Source: Fusobacterium varium (GTDB lineage: Bacteria > Fusobacteriota > Fusobacteriia > Fusobacteriales > Fusobacteriaceae). Taken from it: a stretch of DNA of 64,000 bases. The stretch lies in contig LR134390.1 in assembly GCA_900637705.1 (NCBI GenBank), forward strand, positions 496,001-560,000, written 5' to 3'. The notes under the pieces were generated by a model. The model did no database searches and had not been told where the DNA came from. It worked only from the letters and a program-made list of their open reading frames with translations. The position numbers and the translations under genes are program-made. Positions within the stretch are counted from its first letter, which is position 1; every line of letters starts with the position of its first letter. Shown here piece after piece: positions 51,554 to 59,713 of the stretch.

Positions 51554-53092
51554 TTATTCAGTTACATATACATTTGTAAGATCTAAATATCCATTGTTTT
51601 TCATAATAAGATTATGAATATTTTTTCTCATTCCAAGATTTAGTTTTGGATAAAGAATAGTGTAGTGAGGAAGTTCTTCCTGCAATATCTCCTGAGCTTT
51701 TCCATAAAGCTCTTTTCTAATTTTAGGATCCATTGTTATTCTTGCTTTATCAAGAGTTTCATCTAAGTCTTTATTTATAAAAGCAGTCACATTCATAGAA
51801 CCTTTTATTTGTGAAGAATGGAAAAGAGGATACATAGTTTTATCGCAATCTCCATTGGCTGTATTCCAAGACATATAGAAAATAGGTTTTACTTCATTTT
51901 CGTTTTCAATCATTTTTATATAAGTTGCCCATTGAAAAACTTTAATTTCAGTATTAATTCCTATTCCTCTTAACTGTTCTTGAATAATAACGCAAGCATC
52001 AATTCTTGCAGAATCATCACTTACCCATAATTCAATATTGAAACCATTAGGGTATCCAGCTTCAGCTAAAAGTTCTTTTGCTTTAGCAGTATTTAAATCA
52101 TATTTTTTAGCATTGGGATTAAAATCTGTCATAGCAGGAGGAACTACAGAAGTTCCAGGTGTTGCAGAATCTCCATATATAGCTTGAGTAATAGCATTAT
52201 TATCTACAGCATAAGCTATAGCTTGTCTTACCCTCTTATCTTTCAGCAGCTCATTTTTAGTATCGAATCCAATAAACTGACTAGTAGGAGCTTCAACTTC
52301 TATATAATCTAAAGAGTTGTTGTTTTTAATAGATTTTAGGTCCATAACTCCCATATCTAAAGAGATGTCAGCTTCACCAGTTTCCAGCATAATCATTCTG
52401 CTGTTATTTTCAGTTATAAATTTGATAACTACTTCTTTTAGCTTTGAAATAGTTCCATAGTAATCATCAAATCTTTCTATAGTAAGTTTGTTTCCTATAT
52501 CCCATGATTTAAATTTGAATTGTCCAGTTCCTACAGGATTAGTAAGAAATACATCTTCTGAAGCTTCAACTAGTTTTTTATTCACTATTGAAGAATTTGT
52601 GATACTAAGTTGGTTTAAAAGACTTCCAAAAGGAGTATCTGTAGTTATTTTAATAGTATTTTCATCAATTACAGTTATCTCTTTTATAGGAGTGAAATTA
52701 TATGCACATTGAGGAAGGCTTCTAGCTCTATCCAGAGAAAATTTTACATCTTCAGCAGTCATTATATCTCCATTGTGAAATTTTACACCTTTTTTCAAGT
52801 GAAATACTGTGTTTAAAGGATCAATTGATTCCCAGCTTTCTGCCAATCCAGGAAGAAGATTAAGATCTTTATCCATAGTTATTAAAGTATCAAACATAAG
52901 CTGAATTATTTTATTAGATACTGAATCTGTACTTTTTTGTGGGTCAAGAGTTTTGATTTCAGATTTTTGAGCAATAACTAGAGTATCTTTTAATTTAGTT
53001 TCTACTGAAGTTTCAGATTTTATAGCTTTTGTTCCTCCTAGTAATAAAGCACAAGTAAGTAAAAAAATTACAGCCAATAGTTTCTTTTTCAT
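51554..53092 (-). CDS. ABC transporter peptide-binding protein (SBP family 5), solitary
   Basis: 512 residues from the ATG at 53092, which has GAGGGGG upstream; an earlier in-frame start at 53146 lies inside the attenuator hairpin. Signal peptide MKKKLLAVIFLLTCALLLGG lacks a clear lipobox, so the product is probably periplasmic. Family-5 motifs: LDPQKSTDSVSNKIIQLMFDTL, LAESWESIDPLNTVFHLKKGVKFHNGD and DKRVRQAIAYAVDN. It resembles dipeptide/oligopeptide-binding proteins. No permease or ATPase gene adjoins it, so it must supply a transporter encoded elsewhere. A Trp-rich leader frame and terminator precede it. Confidence 0.92.
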   Translation of the reverse strand: MKKKLLAVIFLLTCALLLGGTKAIKSETSVETKLKDTLVIAQKSEIKTLDPQKSTDSVSNKIIQLMFDTLITMDKDLNLLPGLAESWESIDPLNTVFHLKKGVKFHNGDIMTAEDVKFSLDRARSLPQCAYNFTPIKEITVIDENTIKITTDTPFGSLLNQLSITNSSIVNKKLVEASEDVFLTNPVGTGQFKFKSWDIGNKLTIERFDDYYGTISKLKEVVIKFITENNSRMIMLETGEADISLDMGVMDLKSIKNNNSLDYIEVEAPTSQFIGFDTKNELLKDKRVRQAIAYAVDNNAITQAIYGDSATPGTSVVPPAMTDFNPNAKKYDLNTAKAKELLAEAGYPNGFNIELWVSDDSARIDACVIIQEQLRGIGINTEIKVFQWATYIKMIENENEVKPIFYMSWNTANGDCDKTMYPLFHSSQIKGSMNVTAFINKDLDETLDKARITMDPKIRKELYGKAQEILQEELPHYTILYPKLNLGMRKNIHNLIMKNNGYLDLTNVYVTE

Positions 53093-53136
53093 TTTTGTTT
53101 CCCCCTCTGTATAGTTAAAAAGTTCTTTAAGAATAA

Positions 53137-53163
53137 AAAAAAGCAACCTGGTTAGATTGCTTT
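53137..53163 (-). terminator. leader-region terminator (attenuator) before the peptide-binding protein
   Basis: In transcript sense AAAGCAA pairs with TTGCTTT over CTAACCAG-type loop bases, followed by TTTTT and ATTC. It lies upstream of the coding start and downstream of the leader frame, the position of an attenuator. Part of its 5' arm and loop (AUCUAAC) is complementary to GUUAGAU in the leader frame. Confidence 0.75.
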
Positions 53164-53182
53164 AAAAACAAGTGATATTTTA

Positions 53183-53235
53183 TATATATCATGTGTGCTC
53201 CAAAAAACATGATATATAAATTATAATTTATATAT
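53183..53235 (-). promoter_or_regulatory. overlapping alternative hairpins in the leader
   Basis: One hairpin has an 11-base stem (53183-53193 with 53208-53218, core ATATCATG/CATGATAT) and a 14-base loop. A second, a 24-base perfect palindrome at 53212-53235, shares bases 53212-53218 with it, so the two exclude each other. Mutually exclusive stems after a leader frame are typical of attenuation control. Confidence 0.6.
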
Positions 53236-53254
53236 TCAAATATTTTAAAGGAGT

Positions 53255-53383
53255 TTACACAGAAGTATAAAAGTTATCAAAAGACGCAAGCTTATATCTA
53301 ACATTAAAAATTTCTGTATGCAGTTTTTCTGTGCAGCTCCACCACCAATATTGGAATACAGAGTTTAAGTTAGATGCAGTCAT
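53255..53383 (-). CDS. 42-residue leader peptide with three consecutive Trp codons
   Basis: ATG at 53383 with AAAAGGAGGT ending eight bases upstream, the best ribosome site in the neighbourhood, and TAA at 53255. Residues 11-17 are QYWWWSC, where the three TGG codons occupy 53347-53339. Ten of 42 residues are aromatic (3 Trp, 4 Phe, 3 Tyr). It lies about 30 bases from the predicted transcription start and is followed by alternative hairpins and a terminator, so its translation probably controls read-through into the peptide-binding gene in response to charged tRNA-Trp. A stand-alone function for the peptide is less likely but not excluded. Confidence 0.8.
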   Translation of the reverse strand: MTASNLNSVFQYWWWSCTEKLHTEIFNVRYKLASFDNFYTSV

Positions 53384-53423
53384 ATTGATAACCTCCTTTT
53401 TCATAGTTTTATTTCTTGTAATG

Positions 53424-53452
53424 AGTATATTCTAATTTTTTTTAAAAGTCAA
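53424..53452 (-). promoter_or_regulatory. promoter of the leader-peptide operon
   Basis: On the minus strand TTGACT (53452-53447), 17-base spacer, TATACT (53429-53424). The -35 box overlaps the pdxT stop codon. Predicted start near 53417 leaves about 33 bases before the leader ATG. Confidence 0.75.
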
Positions 53453-54026
53453 CTATTTTTTTGATTTTTTATAATATCTAAAAAATATTCATGAACAGAA
53501 GTGTCATTAGTAAGCTCTGGGTGGAAAGATACAGCTAGCATATTTTTTTCTCTAACAGCAGTTATATTTCCATTTACAGTTGCCAGTATTTCTACTCCTT
53601 CTTTTATATTTTCTACATATGGGGCTCGTATAAATACCATTTTAACTTTTTGTTGATACCTTTAAAATCTTCTTCTATTTCAAAACTTCCAAGTTGTCTG
53701 CCATAAGCATTTCTTTTCACTTCTATTCCCATAACTCCTAAATGTACAGTTTCACTGTTTGAAAGCTTCTCTGCAAGAAGTATCATACCAGAACAAGTTC
53801 CAAATACAGGAAGACCATTTTTTATTTTTTCTTTAAGAGGTTCAAGGATATTAAAATCTCTCAAAAGTTTTCCCATAGCAGTACTTTCACCTCCTGGAAG
53901 AATTATACCATCTATATCTTCCAGCTGTTCTTTGGTCTTTACTAAACAGTTATCTACCTTTAGAGAATCAAGGATATTTTTATGCTCTAAGAAAGCTCCT
54001 TGAAGAGCTAAAATACCTATTTTCAT
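53449..54026 (-). pseudogene. pdxT: pyridoxal 5'-phosphate synthase glutaminase subunit, one frameshift in this sequence
   Basis: Restoring one base in the run at 53647-53651 gives 192 residues, the normal PdxT length. Motifs: MKIGILALQGAFLEH, LPGGESTAMGKLLRDF, the nucleophile Cys in VFGTCSGMILLAE, and (after the lesion) FIRAPYV and the catalytic His/Glu in SFHPELT. It releases ammonia from glutamine for PdxS. The start at 54026 is three bases past the pdxS stop, with its ribosome site (GAGGTTGG) inside the pdxS end. Confidence 0.93.
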
Positions 54027-54028
54027 AA

Positions 54029-54904
54029 CTACCAACCTCTTTTAGCCATTTTTTCATCTTCTGTGAGAGAGTAAACATTAATTCCTACCATTGCTTCTCC
54101 TAAATCTTCAGATATTTCAGCAAGAATTTTTGGATTGTTATAGTTAGTAACAGCTTTCACTATAGCAGCAGCTCTTTTTGCAGGATCACCAGACTTGAAT
54201 ATTCCAGATCCAACAAAGACACCATCACACCCAAGCTGCATCATAAGAGCAGCATCAGCAGGAGTTGCAACTCCACCAGCAGCAAAGTTAACAACAGGAA
54301 GTTTTCCATTATCATGAACATATTTTACTAAGTCATAAGGAGCTTCTAATTCTTTTGCAATATGATAAAGTTCAGATTCAGGAGAAGATACAACTTTTCT
54401 GATATCTTCATTTAATGTTCTCATATGTTTAACAGCTTCTATAACATCTCCAGTTCCTGGTTCTCCCTTAGTTCTTATCATACTTGCTCCCTCAGCTATT
54501 CTTCTAAGAGCTTCACCTAAATTTCTTGAACCACATACAAATGGAACTTTGAATAATGTTTTGTCAACATGGAATCTATCATCTGCAGGAGTAAGAACTT
54601 CACTTTCATCTATGTAATCTATTTCAAGAGCTTCAAGTATTTGAGCTTCTACAAAATGTCCTATTCTTACTTTAGCCATTACTGGAATAGAAACAGCAGC
54701 TTGTATTTCTTTTATCATTTTAGGGTCTGACATTCTTGCTACTCCACCATTTTTTCTTATATCAGCAGGAACTCTTTCAAGAGCCATTACTGCACATGCA
54801 CCAGCCTCTTCTGCTATTTTCGCTTCAGCAGCTGTAGTTACGTCCATTATTACTCCACCTTTTAACATTTGAGCTAGGTTTTTATTCAAATCATATCTTG
54901 ACAT
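54029..54904 (-). CDS. pdxS: pyridoxal 5'-phosphate synthase subunit PdxS
   Basis: 291 residues, a TIM barrel. [38 protein letters not shown] at the N terminus, the active-site Lys in [13 protein letters not shown], the second Lys region GEAGT-like TKGEPGTGD and the phosphate site [31 protein letters not shown]. It combines ribose 5-phosphate, glyceraldehyde 3-phosphate and ammonia to make vitamin B6 de novo, in a dodecamer decorated by PdxT. Divergent from the PdxR-type regulator. Confidence 0.98.
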   Translation of the reverse strand: MSRYDLNKNLAQMLKGGVIMDVTTAAEAKIAEEAGACAVMALERVPADIRKNGGVARMSDPKMIKEIQAAVSIPVMAKVRIGHFVEAQILEALEIDYIDESEVLTPADDRFHVDKTLFKVPFVCGSRNLGEALRRIAEGASMIRTKGEPGTGDVIEAVKHMRTLNEDIRKVVSSPESELYHIAKELEAPYDLVKYVHDNGKLPVVNFAAGGVATPADAALMMQLGCDGVFVGSGIFKSGDPAKRAAAIVKAVTNYNNPKILAEISEDLGEAMVGINVYSLTEDEKMAKRGW

Positions 54905-55073
54905 AGTCTTACCTCCATATATTCATTGATTATTTTTTTGATTAATATTATAATAAGAGTATCGATACAATCTATTAAAAATTAATTTTCTAGTAATAGT
55001 ATCACATAAAATATGAAATTATTCAATTCTAAAAATCATTAAGTGTACCGTAACAATTTTTGATGGAGGAAAA
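54905..55073. promoter_or_regulatory. divergent pdxS/pdxR control region
   Basis: A pdxS -10 box (TATAAT on the minus strand, 54952-54947) has no good -35 hexamer, as for an activated promoter. The palindrome GTATCGATAC (54959-54968) lies between -10 and -35. The hexamer AGTATC occurs at 54958 and again at 54998, 40 bases apart on the same face of the helix. These are candidate PdxR sites. Confidence 0.45.
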
Positions 55074-56461
55074 ATGGAAATAGAGTTATCTAGAGAGAAT
55101 GGAGAAAAAATATATCTTCAGCTTTATTCTAAACTAAAAGAAATGATAGAAAATGGAGAGATAAAAGGAAAAATATTTTCTATAAGAGAACTTGCTAAAA
55201 GTTTAAAAGTGAGTATTTCTACAGTAGTGAAAGCATATGAGCAATTGGAAAAAAATGATTATATATATCTTAGAGGTGGCAGTGGTGCATATGTAAAATA
55301 TAGTAGAGAAAAAAAGCTCTATTTGGAAGATCATATGGAAAATGAGATATTTAAATATGGTTATTTTAATTCTGAATATAGAATAGATTTTTCTACTGCA
55401 TCACCTAATGCTGATTTTTTTCCCATTGAAGAGTTAAAAAAAGCAATTAATTATATTTTAGACAGAGATGGAGGAAAGGCACTTCTTTATGAAAATCCTC
55501 AAGGATACATTGAACTTCGTAAAACTATAAAAAGAGAATTGAAAAATGAAGGGATAGATGTAGAAATAAAAGATATTCAAATAATGTCAGGAGCACAGCA
55601 AGGAATAGATATACTAAGCAAAACATTGATATATCCAGGAGATATTGTAGTTACAGAAGATCCAGCATATAAAGGAGCTATTGTAAGTTTTAAAAATAAT
55701 GGAGCAAAAGTAGAACGAATATCTATAAAAAAAGATGGACTTGATATAAAAGAACTTGAAAATATTCTTAAAAGAGATAAAATAAAATTTATATATACAG
55801 CAGCTACTTTTCATAATCCAACAGGAATATCAATATCAGAAAAAAAGAGAATTGAACTTTTAAAATTAGCAGAAAAGTATGATTTTTACATTGTAGAAGA
55901 TGACTGTAGCTCAGATATATTTTTTGATGATAAAAAATAAAAAGTATAAAAAGTTATGATAAAAATAAAAGAGTAATATATATAAAAAGTTATTCAAAAG
56001 TTTTTATGCCAGGGTTTAGATTAGGATTTATGATAGTTCCAGAAAAAATAGCAAATTCTGTATTAGCAGGGAAATATTCAAGTGATATATCTAATTCAGG
56101 GTTAAACCAAAGAGTTTTTCAATATTTTTTAGAAAATGGTATTTGGAATAGACATATAGAAAAATCTAGAAAAGAATTTCATAAGAAGCAAAAATATATG
56201 TATAGCAAGCTAAAGAAAATAGAGAATATAAAAATTAATAAGCCAAAAGGTGGTATGTGTTTTTGGATAGAACTGCCAAAAGAAATAACAGGAGAAGCTG
56301 TATATATGAAGCTTGCTAAAAGAGGTGTTGGAATTTTACCTGGAGTGGTTTTTTCAGAAAAATCATATAACTATATAAGGTTAAGTTTTGCACAATGTAA
56401 TGAAAAAGAGATAGATGAAGGTATAGAAATATTAGGAAAAGTAATTGATGAATTAAGATGA
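55074..56461 (+). pseudogene. pdxR: PdxR-like MocR regulator (GntR-aminotransferase fusion), one frameshift in this sequence
   Basis: One A added to the run 55932-55937 joins both frames into 462 residues. An N-terminal GntR winged helix (YLQLYSKLKEMIENGEIKGKIFSIRELAKSL, about 16-46; SISTVVKAYEQLEKNDYI) is fused to an aminotransferase class I domain with NPQGYIELRKTI, NPTGISISEKKR and, after the lesion, the PLP lysine motif SYSKVFMPGFRLGF. MocR/PdxR proteins bind PLP and activate pdxST when B6 is low. Position head-to-head with pdxS supports that role. The break falls between the Asp and Lys of the PLP site, so the unrepaired protein could not bind PLP. Confidence 0.92.
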
Positions 56462-56474
56462 GGAGAAAAGAATT

Positions 56475-56576
56475 ATGTTTAACAGAAAAGATGGAAATAT
56501 AAAAAGAATAAAAATAAAATTGGTGATATTAGCTGTTTTGGTAATAATAGCTTTTGGAATGAAATATTTTAAATAA
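56475..56576 (+). CDS. 33-residue single-helix membrane peptide
   Basis: ATG at 56475 with GAGGAGAAAAG just upstream, starting 13 bases after the pdxR stop. The basic N terminus (MFNRKDGNIKRIKIK) is followed by a hydrophobic stretch (LVILAVLVIIAFGM) and a KYFK end, so a probable one-pass inner membrane peptide. A terminator-like hairpin follows within ten bases. No family recognised; the spacing suggests that it is translated with pdxR. Confidence 0.55.
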   Translation: MFNRKDGNIKRIKIKLVILAVLVIIAFGMKYFK

Positions 56577-56578
56577 AA

Positions 56579-56645
56579 AGAAGAGAGATACCTTTAAAAT
56601 TCTAAAATTAAATTTCTATTGATAAGGTAATCTCTCTTTATTTTT
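56579..56645. terminator. terminator between the small membrane peptide and the EI24 gene
   Basis: AGAGAGAT-a-CCTT pairs with AAGG-ta-ATCTCTCT around an AT loop of about 28 bases; TTTATTTTT follows on the plus strand. Serves convergent genes. Confidence 0.7.
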
Positions 56646-56646
56646 G

Positions 56647-57402
56647 TTAATCTATTATTTCTGGAGCTTTATCCCTTTCTATCAGTTCCAAAGTTACTTT
56701 AGTAGTAGCTACACAAGTAACAAGGGGAGCTAAAAATATACCTATAAAAGGGATAAAAAACAGAAGGGTAAATATACTTCCACATAATAGGGAATAAACT
56801 CTCTTTTTTTTCAGAAACTCAAGACTTTCTTTAGGAGAAAATTTATATCTTTCTAAAGTATAATCCATAAATGAAAATCCTGTAAAATACCCCTGAAGTA
56901 AAAATATAAGCAGAGGTATGGATAAATTTATAGGAAAAAGAAAACTTAACAGCATAATAACACATGTTCCAATAAGCTGTTTAATAAAACTTCTAAATCC
57001 AATTTCAGCACCTCTCATTAAAAATCTCATATTGTCTTTAATTGTAAAATCATATTTTTTTCCTGTAAGATGACTGTCTACCCTTTCAGATACATATCCC
57101 AATATAGGAGATAAAAATAATAACAGTAATGATTTATAAACTAGATAATAAAAGAAAACTGCTACTATCCATATTATTATTCTAATAAGAATAGAAATTA
57201 AAGCATGATATTTTTCCAATTCAAATATTGATTCAAGCGAATTCATTATTCCAAATGAAAGTAAATTTGCCAGAAGCATCAAAACTATAAAAAGAAAAAT
57301 ACCAATGATCCCTGGAAGAAAATAATATTTTTTTAATTTAGCCTCATTGATGATTCTGAAAGAATCTGAAAAGGAAGCAAGCACAAGTTTTATACTTTTC
57401 AT
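56647..57402 (-). CDS. EI24 domain membrane protein (CysZ-like)
   Basis: 251 residues, about six hydrophobic segments. The conserved LLFLSPILGYVSERVDSHLTGKKYDF segment and the later GYFTGFSFMDYTLERYKFSPKESLEFLKKKR belong to the EI24/CysZ family. E. coli CysZ mediates sulfate uptake, but many bacterial members are uncharacterised. No sulfur gene is nearby. It is co-directional with the phosphatase gene 15 bases upstream. Confidence 0.85.
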   Translation of the reverse strand: MKSIKLVLASFSDSFRIINEAKLKKYYFLPGIIGIFLFIVLMLLANLLSFGIMNSLESIFELEKYHALISILIRIIIWIVAVFFYYLVYKSLLLLFLSPILGYVSERVDSHLTGKKYDFTIKDNMRFLMRGAEIGFRSFIKQLIGTCVIMLLSFLFPINLSIPLLIFLLQGYFTGFSFMDYTLERYKFSPKESLEFLKKKRVYSLLCGSIFTLLFFIPFIGIFLAPLVTCVATTKVTLELIERDKAPEIID

Positions 57403-57417
57403 ATTTATTCTCCTGTA

Positions 57418-58032
57418 TTAGTCCAAATGCGATGTATCAGAAAAAACTTCAACATCAAATTTGCCATTTTCATATTTTACTATTGAAACACTTGTGTTTT
57501 GTGGAACTTTAGCAGCTCCTAATAACTCCATTTTTTCTTTAGTTATAATATGGAATAGAGCTTTTAAAGTTACACCATGAGTAACAACCACAACTCTATC
57601 GTTGTTATTAAGATACGATAAAAGCTTATCCAATCCTTTTTTTACTCTTTCAATTACTTGATAATAATTTTCTCCATGATAAATTTTTGGATCATAATCT
57701 ACAGGATTATTAAAAAAGTCATAAAATTCTTTTGGATACTTTTCTTCAAATTCTGCACGAGGCATTCCTTCAATATCACCCATAGAGATTTCTTTGAATT
57801 CATCTATAAATTTTATTTCCTGTTTTCTGTTTCCCATAATAATTTTTGTTGTTTGGATAGTTCTTCCCATTGGTGAAGAATAAAAGTCTGTAAATTCAAT
57901 ATCTTTAAGTTTTTCTGCAAGTCTTTCAGCTTGTGATATTCCTAATTCTGTAAGTGGAGAATCAGAACTTCCTTGAAATATTTTTAAAGTGTTCCATAGT
58001 GTTTCTCCATGTCTGATAAAATAAATTTCCAT
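57418..58032 (-). CDS. histidine phosphatase family protein (phosphoglycerate mutase-like)
   Basis: 204 residues. Catalytic motif IYFIRHGETLWN with the phosphorylated His, then ELGISQAERLAEKL, SSPMGRTIQTTKII, Glu in ISMGDIEGM and second His in VVVTHGVTLKALFH. Belongs to the co-factor-independent-of-metal branch 1 histidine phosphatases (GpmB/CobC/PhoE-like). Substrate undetermined. Downstream gene EI24 is 15 bases away. Confidence 0.92.
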   Translation of the reverse strand: MEIYFIRHGETLWNTLKIFQGSSDSPLTELGISQAERLAEKLKDIEFTDFYSSPMGRTIQTTKIIMGNRKQEIKFIDEFKEISMGDIEGMPRAEFEEKYPKEFYDFFNNPVDYDPKIYHGENYYQVIERVKKGLDKLLSYLNNNDRVVVVTHGVTLKALFHIITKEKMELLGAAKVPQNTSVSIVKYENGKFDVEVFSDTSHLD

Positions 58033-58061
58033 TTGTTTATATTTCCCTTCTTAATAATTTT

Positions 58062-58838
58062 TTATTTTTTTACATTTAAAAATGTAGGACTATTTAAAAA
58101 CTTTTTGATGTTTTCTATTCTAGTTTTATCGTTAGGGTGAGTACTTAAAAATTCAGGTGATTGTTTTCCTGCACTTGCAGAAGACATTCTTTCCCAGAAA
58201 GTAAGAGCATAACTAGGATTATATCCAGCAAGCTTCATGAAAATAAGTCCAAGTTCATCAGCTTCAGTTTCCTGTTTTCTGCTGTAACCAAGCATAACTA
58301 AATTAGAAGCACTTCCATAAAGTTCTTGAGGAACCCCAAATGCAGTTTGAAGAACTGCTCCTACTCCACTTTGAATCATACTTTGACTTTGTTGTTCCCT
58401 ACTGTGTTCTGCTACTGCATGGGCAATTTCATGAGACATAACTACTGCAATTCCCTGCTCTCCTTTTGTATAAGGAAGAATACCAGTATAAAAAGCAACT
58501 TTACCACCAGGCATACACCAAGCATTAGGAGTATCATCTTTTATAAGATTAAATTCCCATTGGTATTTAATCTTAGATGTTCTTTGCTCAGGGTGAAGTT
58601 CAAAATATTTTTCTACAGCTTTGGCAATATTATTTCCGACTTTTTTTACAAGTTGAGCATCATTGTTGTTTAGTACAGTACTTTGTTTTATGACTTGAGC
58701 ATATTGAGCATAACTATTCTGAATAGTTTCTTCTTCATTTACTAAAAGGAGCTGTTTTCTTCCAGTAATAGGAGTACTAGAACAAGAGATAAGAAAAAGG
58801 GCCAAAAATACTAACGATAAAACTTTTTTCATTTTCAT
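58062..58838 (-). CDS. M48-family zinc metalloprotease, lipoprotein
   Basis: 258 residues. A lipoprotein signal with lipobox LISC (SLVFLALFLISCSS). Zinc site HEIAHAVAEHS (about 135-145) with the third ligand Glu in KQETEADELGL. This is the Oma1/LoiP/YcaL type, periplasmic and membrane-anchored, involved in envelope protein quality control. GGAGGG precedes the ATG. Lipidation would need Lgt, encoded at 26260-27128. Confidence 0.92.
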   Translation of the reverse strand: MKMKKVLSLVFLALFLISCSSTPITGRKQLLLVNEEETIQNSYAQYAQVIKQSTVLNNNDAQLVKKVGNNIAKAVEKYFELHPEQRTSKIKYQWEFNLIKDDTPNAWCMPGGKVAFYTGILPYTKGEQGIAVVMSHEIAHAVAEHSREQQSQSMIQSGVGAVLQTAFGVPQELYGSASNLVMLGYSRKQETEADELGLIFMKLAGYNPSYALTFWERMSSASAGKQSPEFLSTHPNDKTRIENIKKFLNSPTFLNVKK

Positions 58839-58948
58839 AAAATCCCTCCGATGTAAATATGATATTTTTTCTTTGAATATTCTTTTGTTTTTAGGTATAA
58901 TAAGAATGTTGATATATTTATTTTACACAATTTGAAGGAGGATGTAAA

Positions 58949-59689
58949 TTGAAATTTTTAGGAGTTATACCATCGAGATATGCCTCGACAAGATTAGATG
59001 GAAAACCATTGAAAGATATATGTGGACATACAATGGTAGAATGGGTATATAGAAGAGCTCTTTTATCAAAATTGGATAATGTAGTAATTGCAACAGATGA
59101 TGATAGAATAGTGAAAGAAATAGAAGCTTTTGGTGGGAATGTTATTATGACAAGAAAAGATCATATTAATGGAACAAGCAGAATTGCAGAAGTTTGTGAA
59201 AAATATTCTGAATATGATGTTATTGTAAACATTCAAGGTGATGAACCTCTAATAGAGCCTGAAATGATAAACTCTATAATTGATTCATTTTTAAAAGATA
59301 AATCTATTGTTATGAGTACACTAAAACATAAACTAAATACTATGGAAGAAGTAGAAAATCCAAATTCTGTAAAAGTGATAACTGATAAAAATGATTTTGC
59401 AATATATTTCTCAAGAAGTGTAATCCCTTATCCAAGAAGTTTAGATTTAAAAAATTACTATAAGCATATAGGGATATATGGATATAAAAGAGAGTTTGTA
59501 ATGGAATATTCAAAAATGGAATCTACTCCTTTGGAACTTTCAGAATCTTTAGAACAACTTAGGGTATTGGAAAATGGATATAAAATTAAAGTTATAGAAA
59601 CTCCTTATAAAATAATAGGTGTAGATACTCAGGACGAGCTTGATAAAGTTAGAGAATACATCAGAGAACATAACATAAAGATAAAATAA
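58949..59689 (+). CDS. kdsB: 3-deoxy-manno-octulosonate cytidylyltransferase
   Basis: 246 residues. KFLGVIPSRYASTRLDGKPL (CTP-binding loop), VVIATDDDRI, HINGTSRIAEV, NIQGDEPLIEP and the C-terminal GVDTQDELDKVREY are KdsB signatures. It activates Kdo as CMP-Kdo for lipopolysaccharide, direct evidence for an outer membrane with LPS. The start is TTG at 58949, correctly placed after AAGGAGGATG. Confidence 0.97.
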   Translation: MKFLGVIPSRYASTRLDGKPLKDICGHTMVEWVYRRALLSKLDNVVIATDDDRIVKEIEAFGGNVIMTRKDHINGTSRIAEVCEKYSEYDVIVNIQGDEPLIEPEMINSIIDSFLKDKSIVMSTLKHKLNTMEEVENPNSVKVITDKNDFAIYFSRSVIPYPRSLDLKNYYKHIGIYGYKREFVMEYSKMESTPLELSESLEQLRVLENGYKIKVIETPYKIIGVDTQDELDKVREYIREHNIKIK

Positions 59690-59713
59690 CATCATTTAGG
59701 GGGAACAAAACTT

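Noticed and set aside
53255-53383. Leader frame interpreted as a bacteriocin or pheromone precursor
   Set aside because: There is no double-glycine or signal-type leader and no exporter or immunity gene nearby; the following terminator before an SBP gene favours attenuation.
53137-53452. T-box riboswitch in front of the peptide-binding protein
   Set aside because: No T-box consensus (AGGGUGGNACCGCG) and no specifier-loop structure; the leader is short and translated.
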